A program made the translations under genes and the position numbers. A stretch of 64,000 nt of DNA from Streptomyces actinomycinicus (GTDB lineage Bacteria > Actinomycetota > Actinomycetes > Streptomycetales > Streptomycetaceae), in NCBI RefSeq assembly GCF_016741775.1, contig NZ_JAERRK010000001.1, positions 806,001-870,000 on the forward strand, read 5' to 3'. The notes below the pieces were generated by a model, which saw only the letters and a list, made by a program, of their open reading frames with translations, did not search any database and had not been told where the DNA came from. Of the stretch, positions 1-7,979 are shown piece after piece. How positions within the stretch are numbered: position 1 is the first letter of the stretch; each line of letters starts with the position of its first letter.

Positions 1-1398
1 GTCCCTCCCGTGCCACCGCCCCTGGCCGGCTGTTCCCCCTGGAGGGGGGTGCATGCCGTGGCCGGCGACAGCTATCTGTGTCTGGATACCGATGGATCAA
101 TTCGAGTGACACGATGGTGGCGGCCCCCCGTACCGCACGCACCGCTGGACGAGGCGGCCCAGGGTGTACGGCAGGCGCTGCTGACCGCCGTCGCGGTGCG
201 CTCTCGAGCCGGCAGCTCGTTCAGCGCGGATCTCTCGGGCGGTCTGGACTCCACCAGCCTGTGCTTTCTCGTCGCAGCGCAGGGCGTCCCACTGGTGACC
301 TTCCGCCACGAAGCCGCCGACCCGGCTAACGATGACGCGAGGTGGGCGCAGCAGGCGGCAGCCGCGTTGCCGAACGCTTCCCACACCGTCGTCGGTCAGG
401 GCCGGCTGCCGGAGAAATATGCTGGCCTTGACGCGTACGGCACCGATCCGGAGGAGCCGTTGGATTGGGTACGCTCGCGGGCTGCTCTGGCGGCGATCGG
501 CCGTCGTGTGGCAAGCACCGGTGCTCGATTTCATCTGGCCGGTCACGGTGGAGACGAGATATTCACCCTCCCGCCCTCTTACCTGCACACCCTGATCCAG
601 ACGCACCCTTGGGAGGCGGTGCGGCGCCTCCGCGGCCACCAAGCGGTGCGACGCTGGCCGACCGGGGCGATGGTGCGCTCTCTCGCCGACCGGGACGACT
701 ACTCCCGTTGGCTGAGCCGGCAGGCCGACCGGTTGGCCGGGCCCGGCCTGAGCCGAACCACGCCGTACCTGTCCTGGGGAGCGCCCAGCCGGATGCCGCC
801 CTGGGCCACCGCCAAGGCGGTCGAGCTGTCCCGCACACTGATGCGGCAGACCGCAGAAGCCGGCCCTCTGCCTCTTGCGCCGCTGCGCGCCCACCATCAG
901 ATCCTGCACCACGCCGCCGTCTGCGGCCGCCAAGTCCGGCTGGTCGGCCGGACGTTCGCCGCAGCCGGATCCGGTCTGGAAGTCCCGTACCTGGACGACC
1001 GGGTGATCGAAGCCGTGCTGTCGACCCTGCTCCACCACCACGCCGTCACCCGCCGGTACAAACCGCTTCTGGCCACGGCGATGGACGGCATCGTCCCCGC
1101 ACCGCTTCTCCGCCGCGCCACCAAAGGCGAGTTCAGCGCCGACACCTACCCAGGACTGCGCCGGCACCGAGCCCGGCTGCTTCAGCTGACCGAGGACTCC
1201 CTGCTGGCCCGACGCGGCCTGATCGATCCCCAGGCCCTACGCACCGCCGTATCGGCCACCTACCCCGACCCCGATCCGCTCTGGCACCTGGACATGACCC
1301 TCGCCTGCGAGCTGTGGCTGCGTGTCCAGTCCGCGGCCCCCCATGACCACATCGCCCGATCGGCAGCCGCTCACCGCTCCCCTGGGGGATCGGCATGA
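1..1398 (+). CDS. Lasso peptide cyclase, asparagine synthetase-like (5' truncated by window)
   Basis: The reading frame is already open at base 1, so the true start and most of the N-terminal glutamine-amidotransferase-like domain lie outside. The visible part carries the ATP-pyrophosphatase motif SGGLDST and a later GHGGDEIF motif, both typical of asparagine synthetase B-type enzymes. In lasso peptide pathways this enzyme (protein C) adenylates an Asp/Glu side chain of the core peptide and closes the macrolactam. The stop overlaps the next gene in ATGA, and the two following genes are the B1/B2 partners, which makes lasso cyclase much more likely than housekeeping asparagine synthetase. The precursor gene is not in the window. 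Confidence 0.85.
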   Translation, partial: VPPVPPPLAGCSPWRGVHAVAGDSYLCLDTDGSIRVTRWWRPPVPHAPLDEAAQGVRQALLTAVAVRSRAGSSFSADLSGGLDSTSLCFLVAAQGVPLVTFRHEAADPANDDARWAQQAAAALPNASHTVVGQGRLPEKYAGLDAYGTDPEEPLDWVRSRAALAAIGRRVASTGARFHLAGHGGDEIFTLPPSYLHTLIQTHPWEAVRRLRGHQAVRRWPTGAMVRSLADRDDYSRWLSRQADRLAGPGLSRTTPYLSWGAPSRMPPWATAKAVELSRTLMRQTAEAGPLPLAPLRAHHQILHHAAVCGRQVRLVGRTFAAAGSGLEVPYLDDRVIEAVLSTLLHHHAVTRRYKPLLATAMDGIVPAPLLRRATKGEFSADTYPGLRRHRARLLQLTEDSLLARRGLIDPQALRTAVSATYPDPDPLWHLDMTLACELWLRVQSAAPHDHIARSAAAHRSPGGSA

Positions 1399-1652
1399 CC
1401 TTGACCCTGCGCCCCGACGTCACCGCCACCGCCACGGGCGACAGCCTGGTACTCCTGGACCAACGGTCCGGCCGCTATTGGCAGCTGAACGCCACGGGTG
1501 CCCTGGTGCTGTGCGCTCTGTTGAACGGCTCCACGCCCGAACAAGTAGGCCAGGACCTCTCCCACCACTATCCGGTTTCCGCCGAGCAGGCCACCGTAGA
1601 CGTCACTGCATTGGTGCAGCAGCTGAGCACAGCTCACCTGGTGACCCCATGA
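1395..1652 (+). CDS. Lasso peptide RiPP recognition element protein, PqqD-like (B1)
   Basis: An 85-residue protein of the PqqD fold: a short N-terminal strand region (TLRPDVTATATGD), a strand pair around LLDQRSGRYWQLN, then helices. Such stand-alone RREs bind the leader part of the precursor and hand it to the B2 peptidase and the cyclase. It starts inside the end of the cyclase gene (ATGA overlap at 1395-1398) and ends inside the start of the B2 gene (ATGA at 1649-1652), so the three products are made in a coupled way. Split B1/B2 is the usual actinobacterial arrangement. Confidence 0.85.
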   Translation: MTLTLRPDVTATATGDSLVLLDQRSGRYWQLNATGALVLCALLNGSTPEQVGQDLSHHYPVSAEQATVDVTALVQQLSTAHLVTP

Positions 1653-2092
1653 GTCAGCAGATGACACTTGAGCACGCCCCGGCCGTCCCCCTCCGGGACC
1701 GTCTCGCCGCACGGACGGCCGTCGCCCTGGCCCGGCTGCTCGGTCACATGCCACCCCGCCGACTACGCTTCATGCTGTACCTGGCCCGATGCGGTGCTGC
1801 CCCCGCCACCGGCGCACAAGCTCTGGCCGCCCGCCACGCCGTCGTCGCCGTCAGCAACCGCTGTGCGGGACCATGGTGTCTCCAACGGTCCCTGTCCACC
1901 GCTCTGCTGTGTCGCCTTCGCGGGGTCTGGCCCACTTGGTGCACCGGCGTACGCACCGAACCCTTCCGCGCCCACGCCTGGGTCGAAGTCGACGGCCGTC
2001 CCATCGGTGAGCCCCATCCTCCCGGCTACTACACCCCGATCCTCACTGTCGCACCCAGGGAAGGGGCGGAGGGGTACGGGAAAGGGGCGTGA
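1649..2092 (+). CDS. Lasso peptide leader peptidase, transglutaminase-like (B2)
   Basis: A 147-residue transglutaminase-fold cysteine protease. The expected triad is visible: Cys77 in the GPWCLQRS block, His109 in AHAWVEVDG and Asp115 in the same block. The phrase of a Cys-Leu-x-Arg-Ser motif followed about 30 residues later by PFRAHAWVEVDG is diagnostic of lasso B2 proteins, which remove the leader so that the cyclase can act. The first Met (1649) overlaps the B1 stop; a second Met five codons in is less likely given the coupling. It is followed directly by a strong hairpin, so the transcription unit probably ends here, and no transporter gene follows on this side. Confidence 0.87.
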   Translation: MSQQMTLEHAPAVPLRDRLAARTAVALARLLGHMPPRRLRFMLYLARCGAAPATGAQALAARHAVVAVSNRCAGPWCLQRSLSTALLCRLRGVWPTWCTGVRTEPFRAHAWVEVDGRPIGEPHPPGYYTPILTVAPREGAEGYGKGA

Positions 2093-2118
2093 GGTGCCCG
2101 GCAGGCGCCTCACGCCCC
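2084..2118. terminator. Hairpin between convergent lasso B2 and S53 peptidase genes
   Basis: Arms 2084-2098 and 2104-2118 pair over 15 positions with one G-T wobble around a 5-base loop. It begins inside the last codons of the B2 gene and lies between two convergent genes, so it can stop transcription from both sides. Confidence 0.7.
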
Positions 2119-2141
2119 TTCGGTGGAGCGGTCCGTACGGC

Positions 2142-4085
2142 TCAGCGGCGCCGGAACGACTGCACGTAGCCGTTCGCCGGCGAGCCGACACCCGTCACGT
2201 CGTCGTACCCCTTCACCGCGGACAGCGAGCTGTCCTTGCCGAGGCTGCGGACCGAGGTCAGCAGGCCGCCGGAGGCGTCGAGGCCGTTGGCGAAGTCCAC
2301 GCGGGCGACCGCCAGGCCGGAGCCCGTCGGGTTGTCCGTGACGTCGTGGAAGACGCCCTTCTTGCCGTACTTGGCGTAGATCGCCGGGTTGGCGAAGCCG
2401 AGCGTCTTGCCGCCGCGCGCCTCCTGGGCCAGCGCCTGGACCGCCGCGATGACCGGAGCGGCGAGCGAGGTGCCGCCGATGCGGTACTCGCTGTACTTCT
2501 CCGAGCCGTCGGGGAAGGTCTGGGTCTGGCCGACCAGGAAGCCGGTGTTCGGGTCGGCGATGGCCGCGATGTCCGGGACGACGCGGTTGCCGGCGGCGTT
2601 GTTGGCCTTGGCGAGCGAGTCCGGGACGACGCCCTTCTGGTAGTACGGCGCGGCGACCGTCCTGCTGGTGCCGCCGCCCGCTCCCGAGGTGAACGCGCCG
2701 GGGAAGCCCTCCCAGCTCTTGCCGTCGGCCGACAGCGAGGCCTTCTCGGTGCCCCAGCCGGTCTCCCACAGGTACTTCTCGCCCTTGCCGACGGCCAGCG
2801 AGGTGCCGCCGACCGCGGTCACCCACGCCGAGTTGGCCGGGGTGTCGACCTGCTTGACACCGGTGTTGGCGACCTGGTCGCCGTCGTCACCGGAGGAGAA
2901 GTAGAAGCCGATGCCCTGCACCGCGCCCAGCTGGAAGACCTGGTCGTAGGCGGCCTGGACGTCGGGCGTCTCGTTGCCCTCGACGTCGCCCCAGGAGTTG
3001 GAGACGATGTCGGCCAGGTGGTTGTCGACGATCTTGCTGAGCGAGTCCAGCAGGTCCTCGTCGTAGCAGGAGGCCGCGCCCACGTAGGTGACGTCGGCGG
3101 CCGGCGCGACCGCGTGCACGGCCTCGACGTCGAGGGTCTCCTCGCCGTACCAGCCGGCCGCGCCGCACTCCTCGGTCTTCGTGTAGTTCTTCGGCAGCAC
3201 CTGGTGCAGCTGGCCGGTCTTCCAGGCCGCGTCGCCGTTCTTCAGCGCGTACTTGCCCGCGTCGTAGGCGATCGTCGGCGAGGCGTACGCGTCCGTGATG
3301 GCGATGCGGACCTTCTTGCCGGTGTAGGAGCCGGCGCCGTAGGCGGCGCGCAGCTGCTTGCCGGTGTAGCCCTTGACCGCGTACGGGATCTTCCGGCCGT
3401 ACGCGTCCGGCAGCGCGGTCGCGACGTTCGAGCCGTAGTACGAGGAGAACGGCCCGGAGTTCTTGAACACGGCGTCCGGCGGCGGCAGCTGGTCGTCGTG
3501 GCTCGCCTTGTGCGGGGCGTTGTCCAGGCCGGTGACGGTCAGGACGGCGCCCTTCAGGCCGGCCGGGACGGAGGCCGTCCGCGCGGGGGCGCGGTACGTC
3601 CTGGAGCCCTTGGTGAAGTTGTGCAGCTGGGTGCCGAACGCCTTCTCGGCGGCGGCCACGTCACCGGAGACGGCGACGTAGTGCGGGGTGACCGCGGTGA
3701 CGGTCAGGCCCGCCGACCTCAGCCAGGACTTGACCGCGGCCACCTGGGCCCTGGTGGCCCCGAAGCGGCTCTGCGCCTTCCCGGCGCTCAGGTACTTGCC
3801 GTAGAGCGGTGAGGCGGGGTCGGACACGGCCCTGGCGTAGGCGGCGAGTCCGGCCGCGTCCTTGCCGGCCAGGTAGACCCGGGCCTTGACCTGCGCGCTG
3901 TCCGAGGTGGCGCCCTTGTCCGCCTTGGCCGTGGCCCAGGCCGGCTTGGTGCCCTTCAGCGCGTCACGGGCGGGGCTGTCCGCAGCGTGTGCCGCGGGTA
4001 TGCCCAGCGCCAGCGCGCCGGCGATCATGGGCAGTGTCGCTGCCATGCTCACACCGGCGCGCACCTTGGCGCGGTTGGATCTCAT
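2142..4085 (-). CDS. Secreted S53 family serine-carboxyl peptidase (sedolisin/kumamolisin type)
   Basis: A 647-residue exported protease. The start at 4085 was chosen because a good ribosome binding site (AGGGGG) precedes it and it gives a clean signal peptide: basic MRSNRAK, a hydrophobic stretch and a cut after AHA. A pro-kumamolisin activation domain follows (about residues 40-200). The catalytic residues of sedolisins are present: Glu315 and Asp319 in GEETLDVEA, and Ser540 in the GGTSLAAP block. Such enzymes mature by self-cleavage and act outside the cell, usually at acidic pH. The gene is monocistronic and converges with the lasso genes. A perfect 11-bp palindrome (4204-4214) sits in the upstream gap, which otherwise holds no gene. 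Confidence 0.9.
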   Translation of the reverse strand: MRSNRAKVRAGVSMAATLPMIAGALALGIPAAHAADSPARDALKGTKPAWATAKADKGATSDSAQVKARVYLAGKDAAGLAAYARAVSDPASPLYGKYLSAGKAQSRFGATRAQVAAVKSWLRSAGLTVTAVTPHYVAVSGDVAAAEKAFGTQLHNFTKGSRTYRAPARTASVPAGLKGAVLTVTGLDNAPHKASHDDQLPPPDAVFKNSGPFSSYYGSNVATALPDAYGRKIPYAVKGYTGKQLRAAYGAGSYTGKKVRIAITDAYASPTIAYDAGKYALKNGDAAWKTGQLHQVLPKNYTKTEECGAAGWYGEETLDVEAVHAVAPAADVTYVGAASCYDEDLLDSLSKIVDNHLADIVSNSWGDVEGNETPDVQAAYDQVFQLGAVQGIGFYFSSGDDGDQVANTGVKQVDTPANSAWVTAVGGTSLAVGKGEKYLWETGWGTEKASLSADGKSWEGFPGAFTSGAGGGTSRTVAAPYYQKGVVPDSLAKANNAAGNRVVPDIAAIADPNTGFLVGQTQTFPDGSEKYSEYRIGGTSLAAPVIAAVQALAQEARGGKTLGFANPAIYAKYGKKGVFHDVTDNPTGSGLAVARVDFANGLDASGGLLTSVRSLGKDSSLSAVKGYDDVTGVGSPANGYVQSFRRR

Positions 4086-4295
4086 AGAACCCCCTGCGAT
4101 GCGGTTCGCATGCATGTAGTGGCTGGAACACCGTGGTCCCGTGCGCCGGCCCGCGGCGGTGTCGGCCGGCGAATGGATCACACGGTGGGGGCCACTCTGG
4201 CGATGAACCGTTCATGCCAGGGGAACGTGAGGGTCAAGAGAAGCTCAAGGACCCTTCATCCGGGGGATTTTGCGTCTTTCGTCCGTGCAGCGGTG

Positions 4296-4928
4296 TCAGG
4301 AACGGGCTTGCGCGCCGCGCTCCTTGAGCATGCCGGCCATCAGCTGGATCTCCGACTGCTGCGCTTCGACCATGCCCTGCGCGAGTCTCTTCTCCACGTC
4401 CACGGAACACTTGGCGGCGCAGCCCTCGGCCATGTGGACACCGCCCTTGTGATGGTCCGTCATGAGCTGGAGGTAGAAGACCTCGGCCTGCTTGCCGTTC
4501 AGCGACCGGAGCTTCTCCAGGTCGGTGTTGGTCGCCATCCCCGGCATCAGCGCGCCGTCCTTGCCGGCGGGCATGTCGCCCATGCCCATCCAGGTCATGG
4601 GCGGCTCGGCCGACACCTTCGGCAGCCCCCACAGGTCCAGCCAGCCCAGCAGCATGCCGCGCTGGTTGGCCTGGGTCTGCGCGATGTCGTACGCGAGCCG
4701 CCGCACCTCCTCGTTCCTGGTGCGGTCCCGCACGATGTACGACATCTCGACGGCCTGCTGGTGATGGACGGCCATGTCCCGCGCGAACCCGGCGTCGGCC
4801 GACTCCGCGCCCGGCGTCTTCGGGCCGGAGCCGCCCGTGTCCTCGGCGACCGCGTACGTGATGGCGCCGGCCGCGACGAGCACCGCCGCCGCGGCCCCGG
4901 CGGCCCAGCCGACGTGCTGCCGCCTCAC
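4296..4928 (-). CDS. DUF305 family membrane-anchored or secreted protein
   Basis: A 210-residue protein with a GTG start that overlaps the stop of the preceding DUF3105 gene (GTGA, 4925-4928). After an N-terminal hydrophobic segment (about residues 8-28) it shows the two DUF305 hallmarks: DMAVHHQQAVEM and, about 110 residues later, MTDHHKGGVHMA, each with paired histidines near acidic or Met residues. DUF305 domains are ferritin-like four-helix bundles; a cyanobacterial member, CopM, binds copper. Metal binding outside the membrane is therefore plausible, but no substrate can be read from the sequence. Tightly coupled to DUF3105, so the two probably work together. Confidence 0.85.
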   Translation of the reverse strand: MRRQHVGWAAGAAAAVLVAAGAITYAVAEDTGGSGPKTPGAESADAGFARDMAVHHQQAVEMSYIVRDRTRNEEVRRLAYDIAQTQANQRGMLLGWLDLWGLPKVSAEPPMTWMGMGDMPAGKDGALMPGMATNTDLEKLRSLNGKQAEVFYLQLMTDHHKGGVHMAEGCAAKCSVDVEKRLAQGMVEAQQSEIQLMAGMLKERGAQARS

Positions 4929-5608
4929 TTCATGACCCCGCCGGTGCAGGAGGCGCCCGGCTCGGGCGTCTGCCGGCCCTGGACGTAGGTGGCGAAGAAC
5001 TTGTCCACCTCCGGGTCCTTCGCGCTCTTCACCGCCACCTGGTGACCCCAGGCCGACAGGATCAGCGGGGCCTCCTGGTTCTCGTACGGGCTCATCAGCG
5101 AGTACGGCGTCTTCTTCACCTTGGCCGCGAGCGCGTCGATGTCGGCCTTCGGCGCCTTGCCGGTGTACGTCACCCAGACCGCGCCGTGCTCCAGCGCGTG
5201 CACCGCGTTCTCGTCCTGCACCGGCTCGGTGTAGACGTCGCCGTTGCAGTTGAGCCAGACCGGGTTGTGGTTGCCGCCGACCGGCGGGTGCATCGGGTAC
5301 GACACCTTGGTCGTCACGTGCGTCCGGGACAGCTTGCCCGACCAGGTCTTCACCCCGTCCTTGCCGGCGGTGAAGTGCCCGGAGTCCCCGGAGCCCTTCG
5401 CGTCGCCGCTCGGGGTCGAGACGTTCTTGCCGGAATCGCTCTGCGACCTCACGAGCACCACACCGCCGACGACGAGACCGGTGACGACCACCACACTGGC
5501 GGCGACGGTGAACACCCGGTTACGGCGCTCACGCGCACGCTCCGCGCGCCGCATCTCCTCTATGCGCGCCTTGCGCGCCGCGGTGCTGCTGTTCTTGCCG
5601 GAACCCAT
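4925..5608 (-). CDS. DUF3105 domain single-pass membrane protein
   Basis: A 227-residue protein. The start at 5608 has AAGGAC upstream and gives a Lys/Arg-rich cytoplasmic head followed by one membrane span (about residues 34-54) and an external domain. That domain has the DUF3105 pattern: MHPPVGGNHNP, a conserved Cys in WLNCNG, and VHALEHGAVWVTY, a His-rich set of motifs compatible with metal binding. It leads a two-gene operon with the DUF305 gene, whose start codon lies in its stop. Function unknown; co-occurrence with DUF305 suggests a shared envelope role, possibly in metal handling, as inference only. Confidence 0.85.
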   Translation of the reverse strand: MGSGKNSSTAARKARIEEMRRAERARERRNRVFTVAASVVVVTGLVVGGVVLVRSQSDSGKNVSTPSGDAKGSGDSGHFTAGKDGVKTWSGKLSRTHVTTKVSYPMHPPVGGNHNPVWLNCNGDVYTEPVQDENAVHALEHGAVWVTYTGKAPKADIDALAAKVKKTPYSLMSPYENQEAPLILSAWGHQVAVKSAKDPEVDKFFATYVQGRQTPEPGASCTGGVMK

Positions 5609-5708
5609 GAGGCGTGTCCTTCTGGGGGAAAGGTGCGTGGACGGTGGGCCCGCTGATCGTAGTGCGCCCGAGTGGCCCGACCGTAGGGAGGGCACGCCGG
5701 GTCCGGAT

Positions 5709-5731
5709 AATTTGAACCGGGGATGCGCATT
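5709..5731. promoter_or_regulatory. Candidate NsrR operator at the nsrR promoter
   Basis: A degenerate 11-1-11 inverted repeat centred on 5720 with half sites AATTTGAACCG and, on the other strand, AATGCGCATCC. Each half shares 7 of 11 bases with the half site AACTTGCATCT in front of hmpA in this window. It overlaps a -10-like GATAAT (5705-5710) and ends 15 bases before the nsrR start, a position suited to autorepression. Confidence 0.5.
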
Positions 5732-5746
5732 ACCTACCCTCGCGGT

Positions 5747-6193
5747 ATGCGGTTGCTGCGCTCCACCGACCTGGCCCTGCGGGTCCTCATGCGGCTCGCC
5801 GTCGCCGGCGGGACCAGCCCCACCACCCGTCAGGTCGCGGCGGACATGGACGTGCCGTACACGCATGCCGCGAAGGTGGTGGCGGAACTCCAGCACCTCG
5901 GGCTGCTCGACGCCCGCCGCGGCCGGGGCGGCGGCCTGGCCCTCACCGAGCGTGGCCGCACGGCGTCCGTCGGTGCGGTCGTCCGCACCTTCGAGGGGGA
6001 CGGCGACGTGGTCGACTGCGAGGGAGCGACCCCCTGCCCGCTGAACTCCGGCTGCCGGCTGCGCGGCGCCCTGCGCCGGGCCCAGGAGGCGTTCTTCGCC
6101 GCGCTGGATCCGGTCACGGTGGCCGACATCGTCGCCGACCCGACCGGCCCGCTGCTGCTGGGCATCTCCCGGGGCCCGGCCGGAACCGGCTGA
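5747..6193 (+). CDS. nsrR: Rrf2 family nitric oxide-sensing repressor NsrR
   Basis: A 148-residue Rrf2 winged-helix protein (MRLLRSTDLALRVLMRLAV). The second possible ATG (5747) was preferred to 5723 because it gives the standard Rrf2 N-terminus and places the fourth iron-sulfur ligand Asp at position 8, as in S. coelicolor NsrR. The three cluster cysteines are Cys91, Cys97 and Cys103 in DCEGATPCPLNSGC. NsrR carries a [4Fe-4S] cluster that nitric oxide destroys, releasing promoters. The S. coelicolor regulon is reported to be very small (nsrR and two hmp genes), and here hmpA lies close by with a matching operator. Confidence 0.92.
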   Translation: MRLLRSTDLALRVLMRLAVAGGTSPTTRQVAADMDVPYTHAAKVVAELQHLGLLDARRGRGGGLALTERGRTASVGAVVRTFEGDGDVVDCEGATPCPLNSGCRLRGALRRAQEAFFAALDPVTVADIVADPTGPLLLGISRGPAGTG

Positions 6194-6325
6194 ACCCGAT
6201 GGCCGGAAACGGCCGTTGATCATCGGCAGGGCCTCGTGGAGGCTGGCCCCCGACTCGACACGACGACGGGGGTTCCCGCGGCACGTCGAAGGCGGCGCCC
6301 CGGGTGCGCGGGCGCGCCACCGGGA

Positions 6326-6448
6326 TGCCTCGCCGGATCCGGCGGCGACCACGCCGAGGCCCTCGCCGGCTACGAGAAGGAGCTGCGCCCGTACGTGGCC
6401 GAGAACCAGGAGGCCGGCCGCGAGGGCGCGCTCCGCTTCGGAGCCTGA
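6326..6448 (+). pseudogene. Remnant of an FAD-dependent monooxygenase C-terminus
   Basis: A 40-codon stretch in one frame ending at a stop reads GDHAEALAGYEKELRPYVAENQ and then REGALRFGA. The pattern of a Gly-Asp-His-x-x-Ala turn followed by a YExxLRPxVxxNQ helix is the end of group A FAD monooxygenases, just after their FAD-binding GD motif. No upstream part of such an enzyme was found in any frame between the nsrR stop and this point, and no start with a ribosome binding site. I read it as the surviving tail of a deleted gene. Confidence 0.5.
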
Positions 6449-6486
6449 GCCCGGCTCCCCGGGCCCGCACCGGCTGGGTCCGCCTC

Positions 6487-7671
6487 CTAGGCCTGCGCCA
6501 GCCACAGGTCCGGTCCGAACACCTCGTAGCGGATGTCGGCCGGGGCCACGCCCCGCTCGACCAGCCGGGCGCGGACGGTGCGCATGAAGGGCAGCGGGCC
6601 GCACAGGTACGCGCGCGTGCCGGGCCGTACGGGGACGCCGGTCAGGTCGACCAGGCCGGTCCGCGTGCCCGGCTCGGCGTCGCGCTCGTAGAAGAAGTGC
6701 ACGGACGCCTCCGGCAGCTTGGCGGCGTACACGGTGTGGTCGGCGCGCAGGGCGTGGTCGGCGGGGGAGCGGTCGCCGTGCACGACGGTGACCGGGGCGC
6801 GGTGGCCGTCGGCCGCCAGTCCGGCCAGCATCGCGATCATCGGGGTCACCCCGATGCCCGCCGAGGCGAGCAGCAGGGGCGTGTCGGGCCCGCAGTCCAG
6901 GACGAGGTCGCCGTAGGGCCCGGACAGCTGAAGGACGTCACCGGGCCGCACGCGCGCGTGGAGGTGGTTCGAGACCTCGCCGTCCGGCGCCGCACCGCCG
7001 TGCACCCGCTTGACGGTGATCCGGCGCACCGTCTCGCCCGGCGCCCCGGACAGGCTGTACTGCCGTATCTGCCGGGCACCGTCCGGCAGCCCCACGCGGA
7101 CGGAGACGTACTGGCCCGCCCGGAAGTCCCGCACCGGGCCGCCGTCGGCCGCGCGCAGCGCGAAGGTGACCACGTCCGGGGTCTCCTCGACCCGCTCCAC
7201 GACCTCGAACTCCCGGAAGCCCCGTGCGCCGCTCTCCTCGTACAGCCGCTTCTCGACGGCGACCAGCGCGTGGGCCATCAGCCAGTACACCTCGTCCCAG
7301 GCGGCGGCCACCTCGGGCGTGACGGCCTCGCCGAGGACCTCCGCGATGGCGGCGAAGAGGTGCTCGTGGACGATCTCGTACTGCCCGGGCGTCACCCCGA
7401 GGGAGGCGTGCTTGTGCGCGATACGGGCGAGCATCGCGTCCGGCCGCTGCTCCGGGTGGTCCAGCAGATGGCCGGCGAACGCGGCGATCGAGCCGGCGAG
7501 GGCCTGCTTCTGGGTGCCCGCGGCCTGGTTGCCGCGGTTGAAGAGGTCCCGGAGCAGTGCGGGGCGGGCGGCGAAGAGGCGGGCGTAGAAGCGCTCGGTG
7601 ATCTCGCCGATGGCCGCGCCCACGGCGGGCAGGGTGGCGCGGACGGTGGCTGCGGACTGCTCGGTCAGCAT
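6487..7671 (-). CDS. hmpA: Flavohaemoglobin, nitric oxide dioxygenase
   Basis: A 394-residue flavohaemoprotein that converts nitric oxide to nitrate with NAD(P)H and oxygen. The N-terminal globin domain (1-140) has the distal pair Tyr29 and Gln54 and the proximal haem His88 in the KHASLG block. The FAD domain shows RQYSLS, the NAD domain GIGVTPM and YLCGPLPFM, and the C-terminus ends YEVFGPDLW. The start at 7671 was chosen over 7704 because GAGGAG precedes it and it gives the usual MLTEQ-like head. An NsrR-type palindrome lies 42-64 bases upstream. It converges with nsrR across the monooxygenase remnant. Confidence 0.95.
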   Translation of the reverse strand: MLTEQSAATVRATLPAVGAAIGEITERFYARLFAARPALLRDLFNRGNQAAGTQKQALAGSIAAFAGHLLDHPEQRPDAMLARIAHKHASLGVTPGQYEIVHEHLFAAIAEVLGEAVTPEVAAAWDEVYWLMAHALVAVEKRLYEESGARGFREFEVVERVEETPDVVTFALRAADGGPVRDFRAGQYVSVRVGLPDGARQIRQYSLSGAPGETVRRITVKRVHGGAAPDGEVSNHLHARVRPGDVLQLSGPYGDLVLDCGPDTPLLLASAGIGVTPMIAMLAGLAADGHRAPVTVVHGDRSPADHALRADHTVYAAKLPEASVHFFYERDAEPGTRTGLVDLTGVPVRPGTRAYLCGPLPFMRTVRARLVERGVAPADIRYEVFGPDLWLAQA

Positions 7672-7979
7672 CGGGACTCCTCGGAGGACTCGGCTGATCC
7701 GCACGCTATGAAAACTTGCATCTGAGATGCAACTTAAAGGGGTGTGGTCTCGGACACCGGCGGACCGGCCCGGCCATTACGGATACCGGTGCGAGCAGGC
7801 AAGATGGATCGAGAGCGCAGTACACCTGCCGTACGAGAGGCGTTCAGGGCGCGGACGCTCGGGCGATCAAGGTCCGCAACGCGCGTGAAATGGTGTTGTG
7901 GTGGGATGCTCAGGTGCCCGACCGCCTCCCGTGATACGGGGGACAGGCGGCCTGACCAGCAAGGATGGGGAAGCGGAAG
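7672..7979. other. Divergent hmpA / glnA2 promoter region without a gene
   Basis: A 308-base gap between two divergent genes. The hmpA side holds the NsrR-type operator. The rest shows no convincing coding frame, hairpin or paired promoter elements that I can defend. Confidence 0.5.
7713..7735. promoter_or_regulatory. NsrR-type operator upstream of hmpA
   Basis: A 23-bp inverted repeat centred on G7724: the inner halves TTGCATCT (7716-7723) and AGATGCAA (7725-7732) are perfect complements, and after one mismatch the flanking AA/TT also pair. The 11-1-11 layout matches Rrf2/NsrR operators, and the position in front of hmpA agrees with the known NsrR regulon of Streptomyces. Confidence 0.8.

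Noticed and set aside
1..2092. Housekeeping asparagine synthetase
   Set aside because: The adjoining coupled RRE and B2 peptidase genes are specific to lasso peptide pathways.
4086..4181. An N-terminal extension of the S53 peptidase to 4181
   Set aside because: It would bury the signal peptide 32 residues inside the protein, and the ribosome site lies before 4085.
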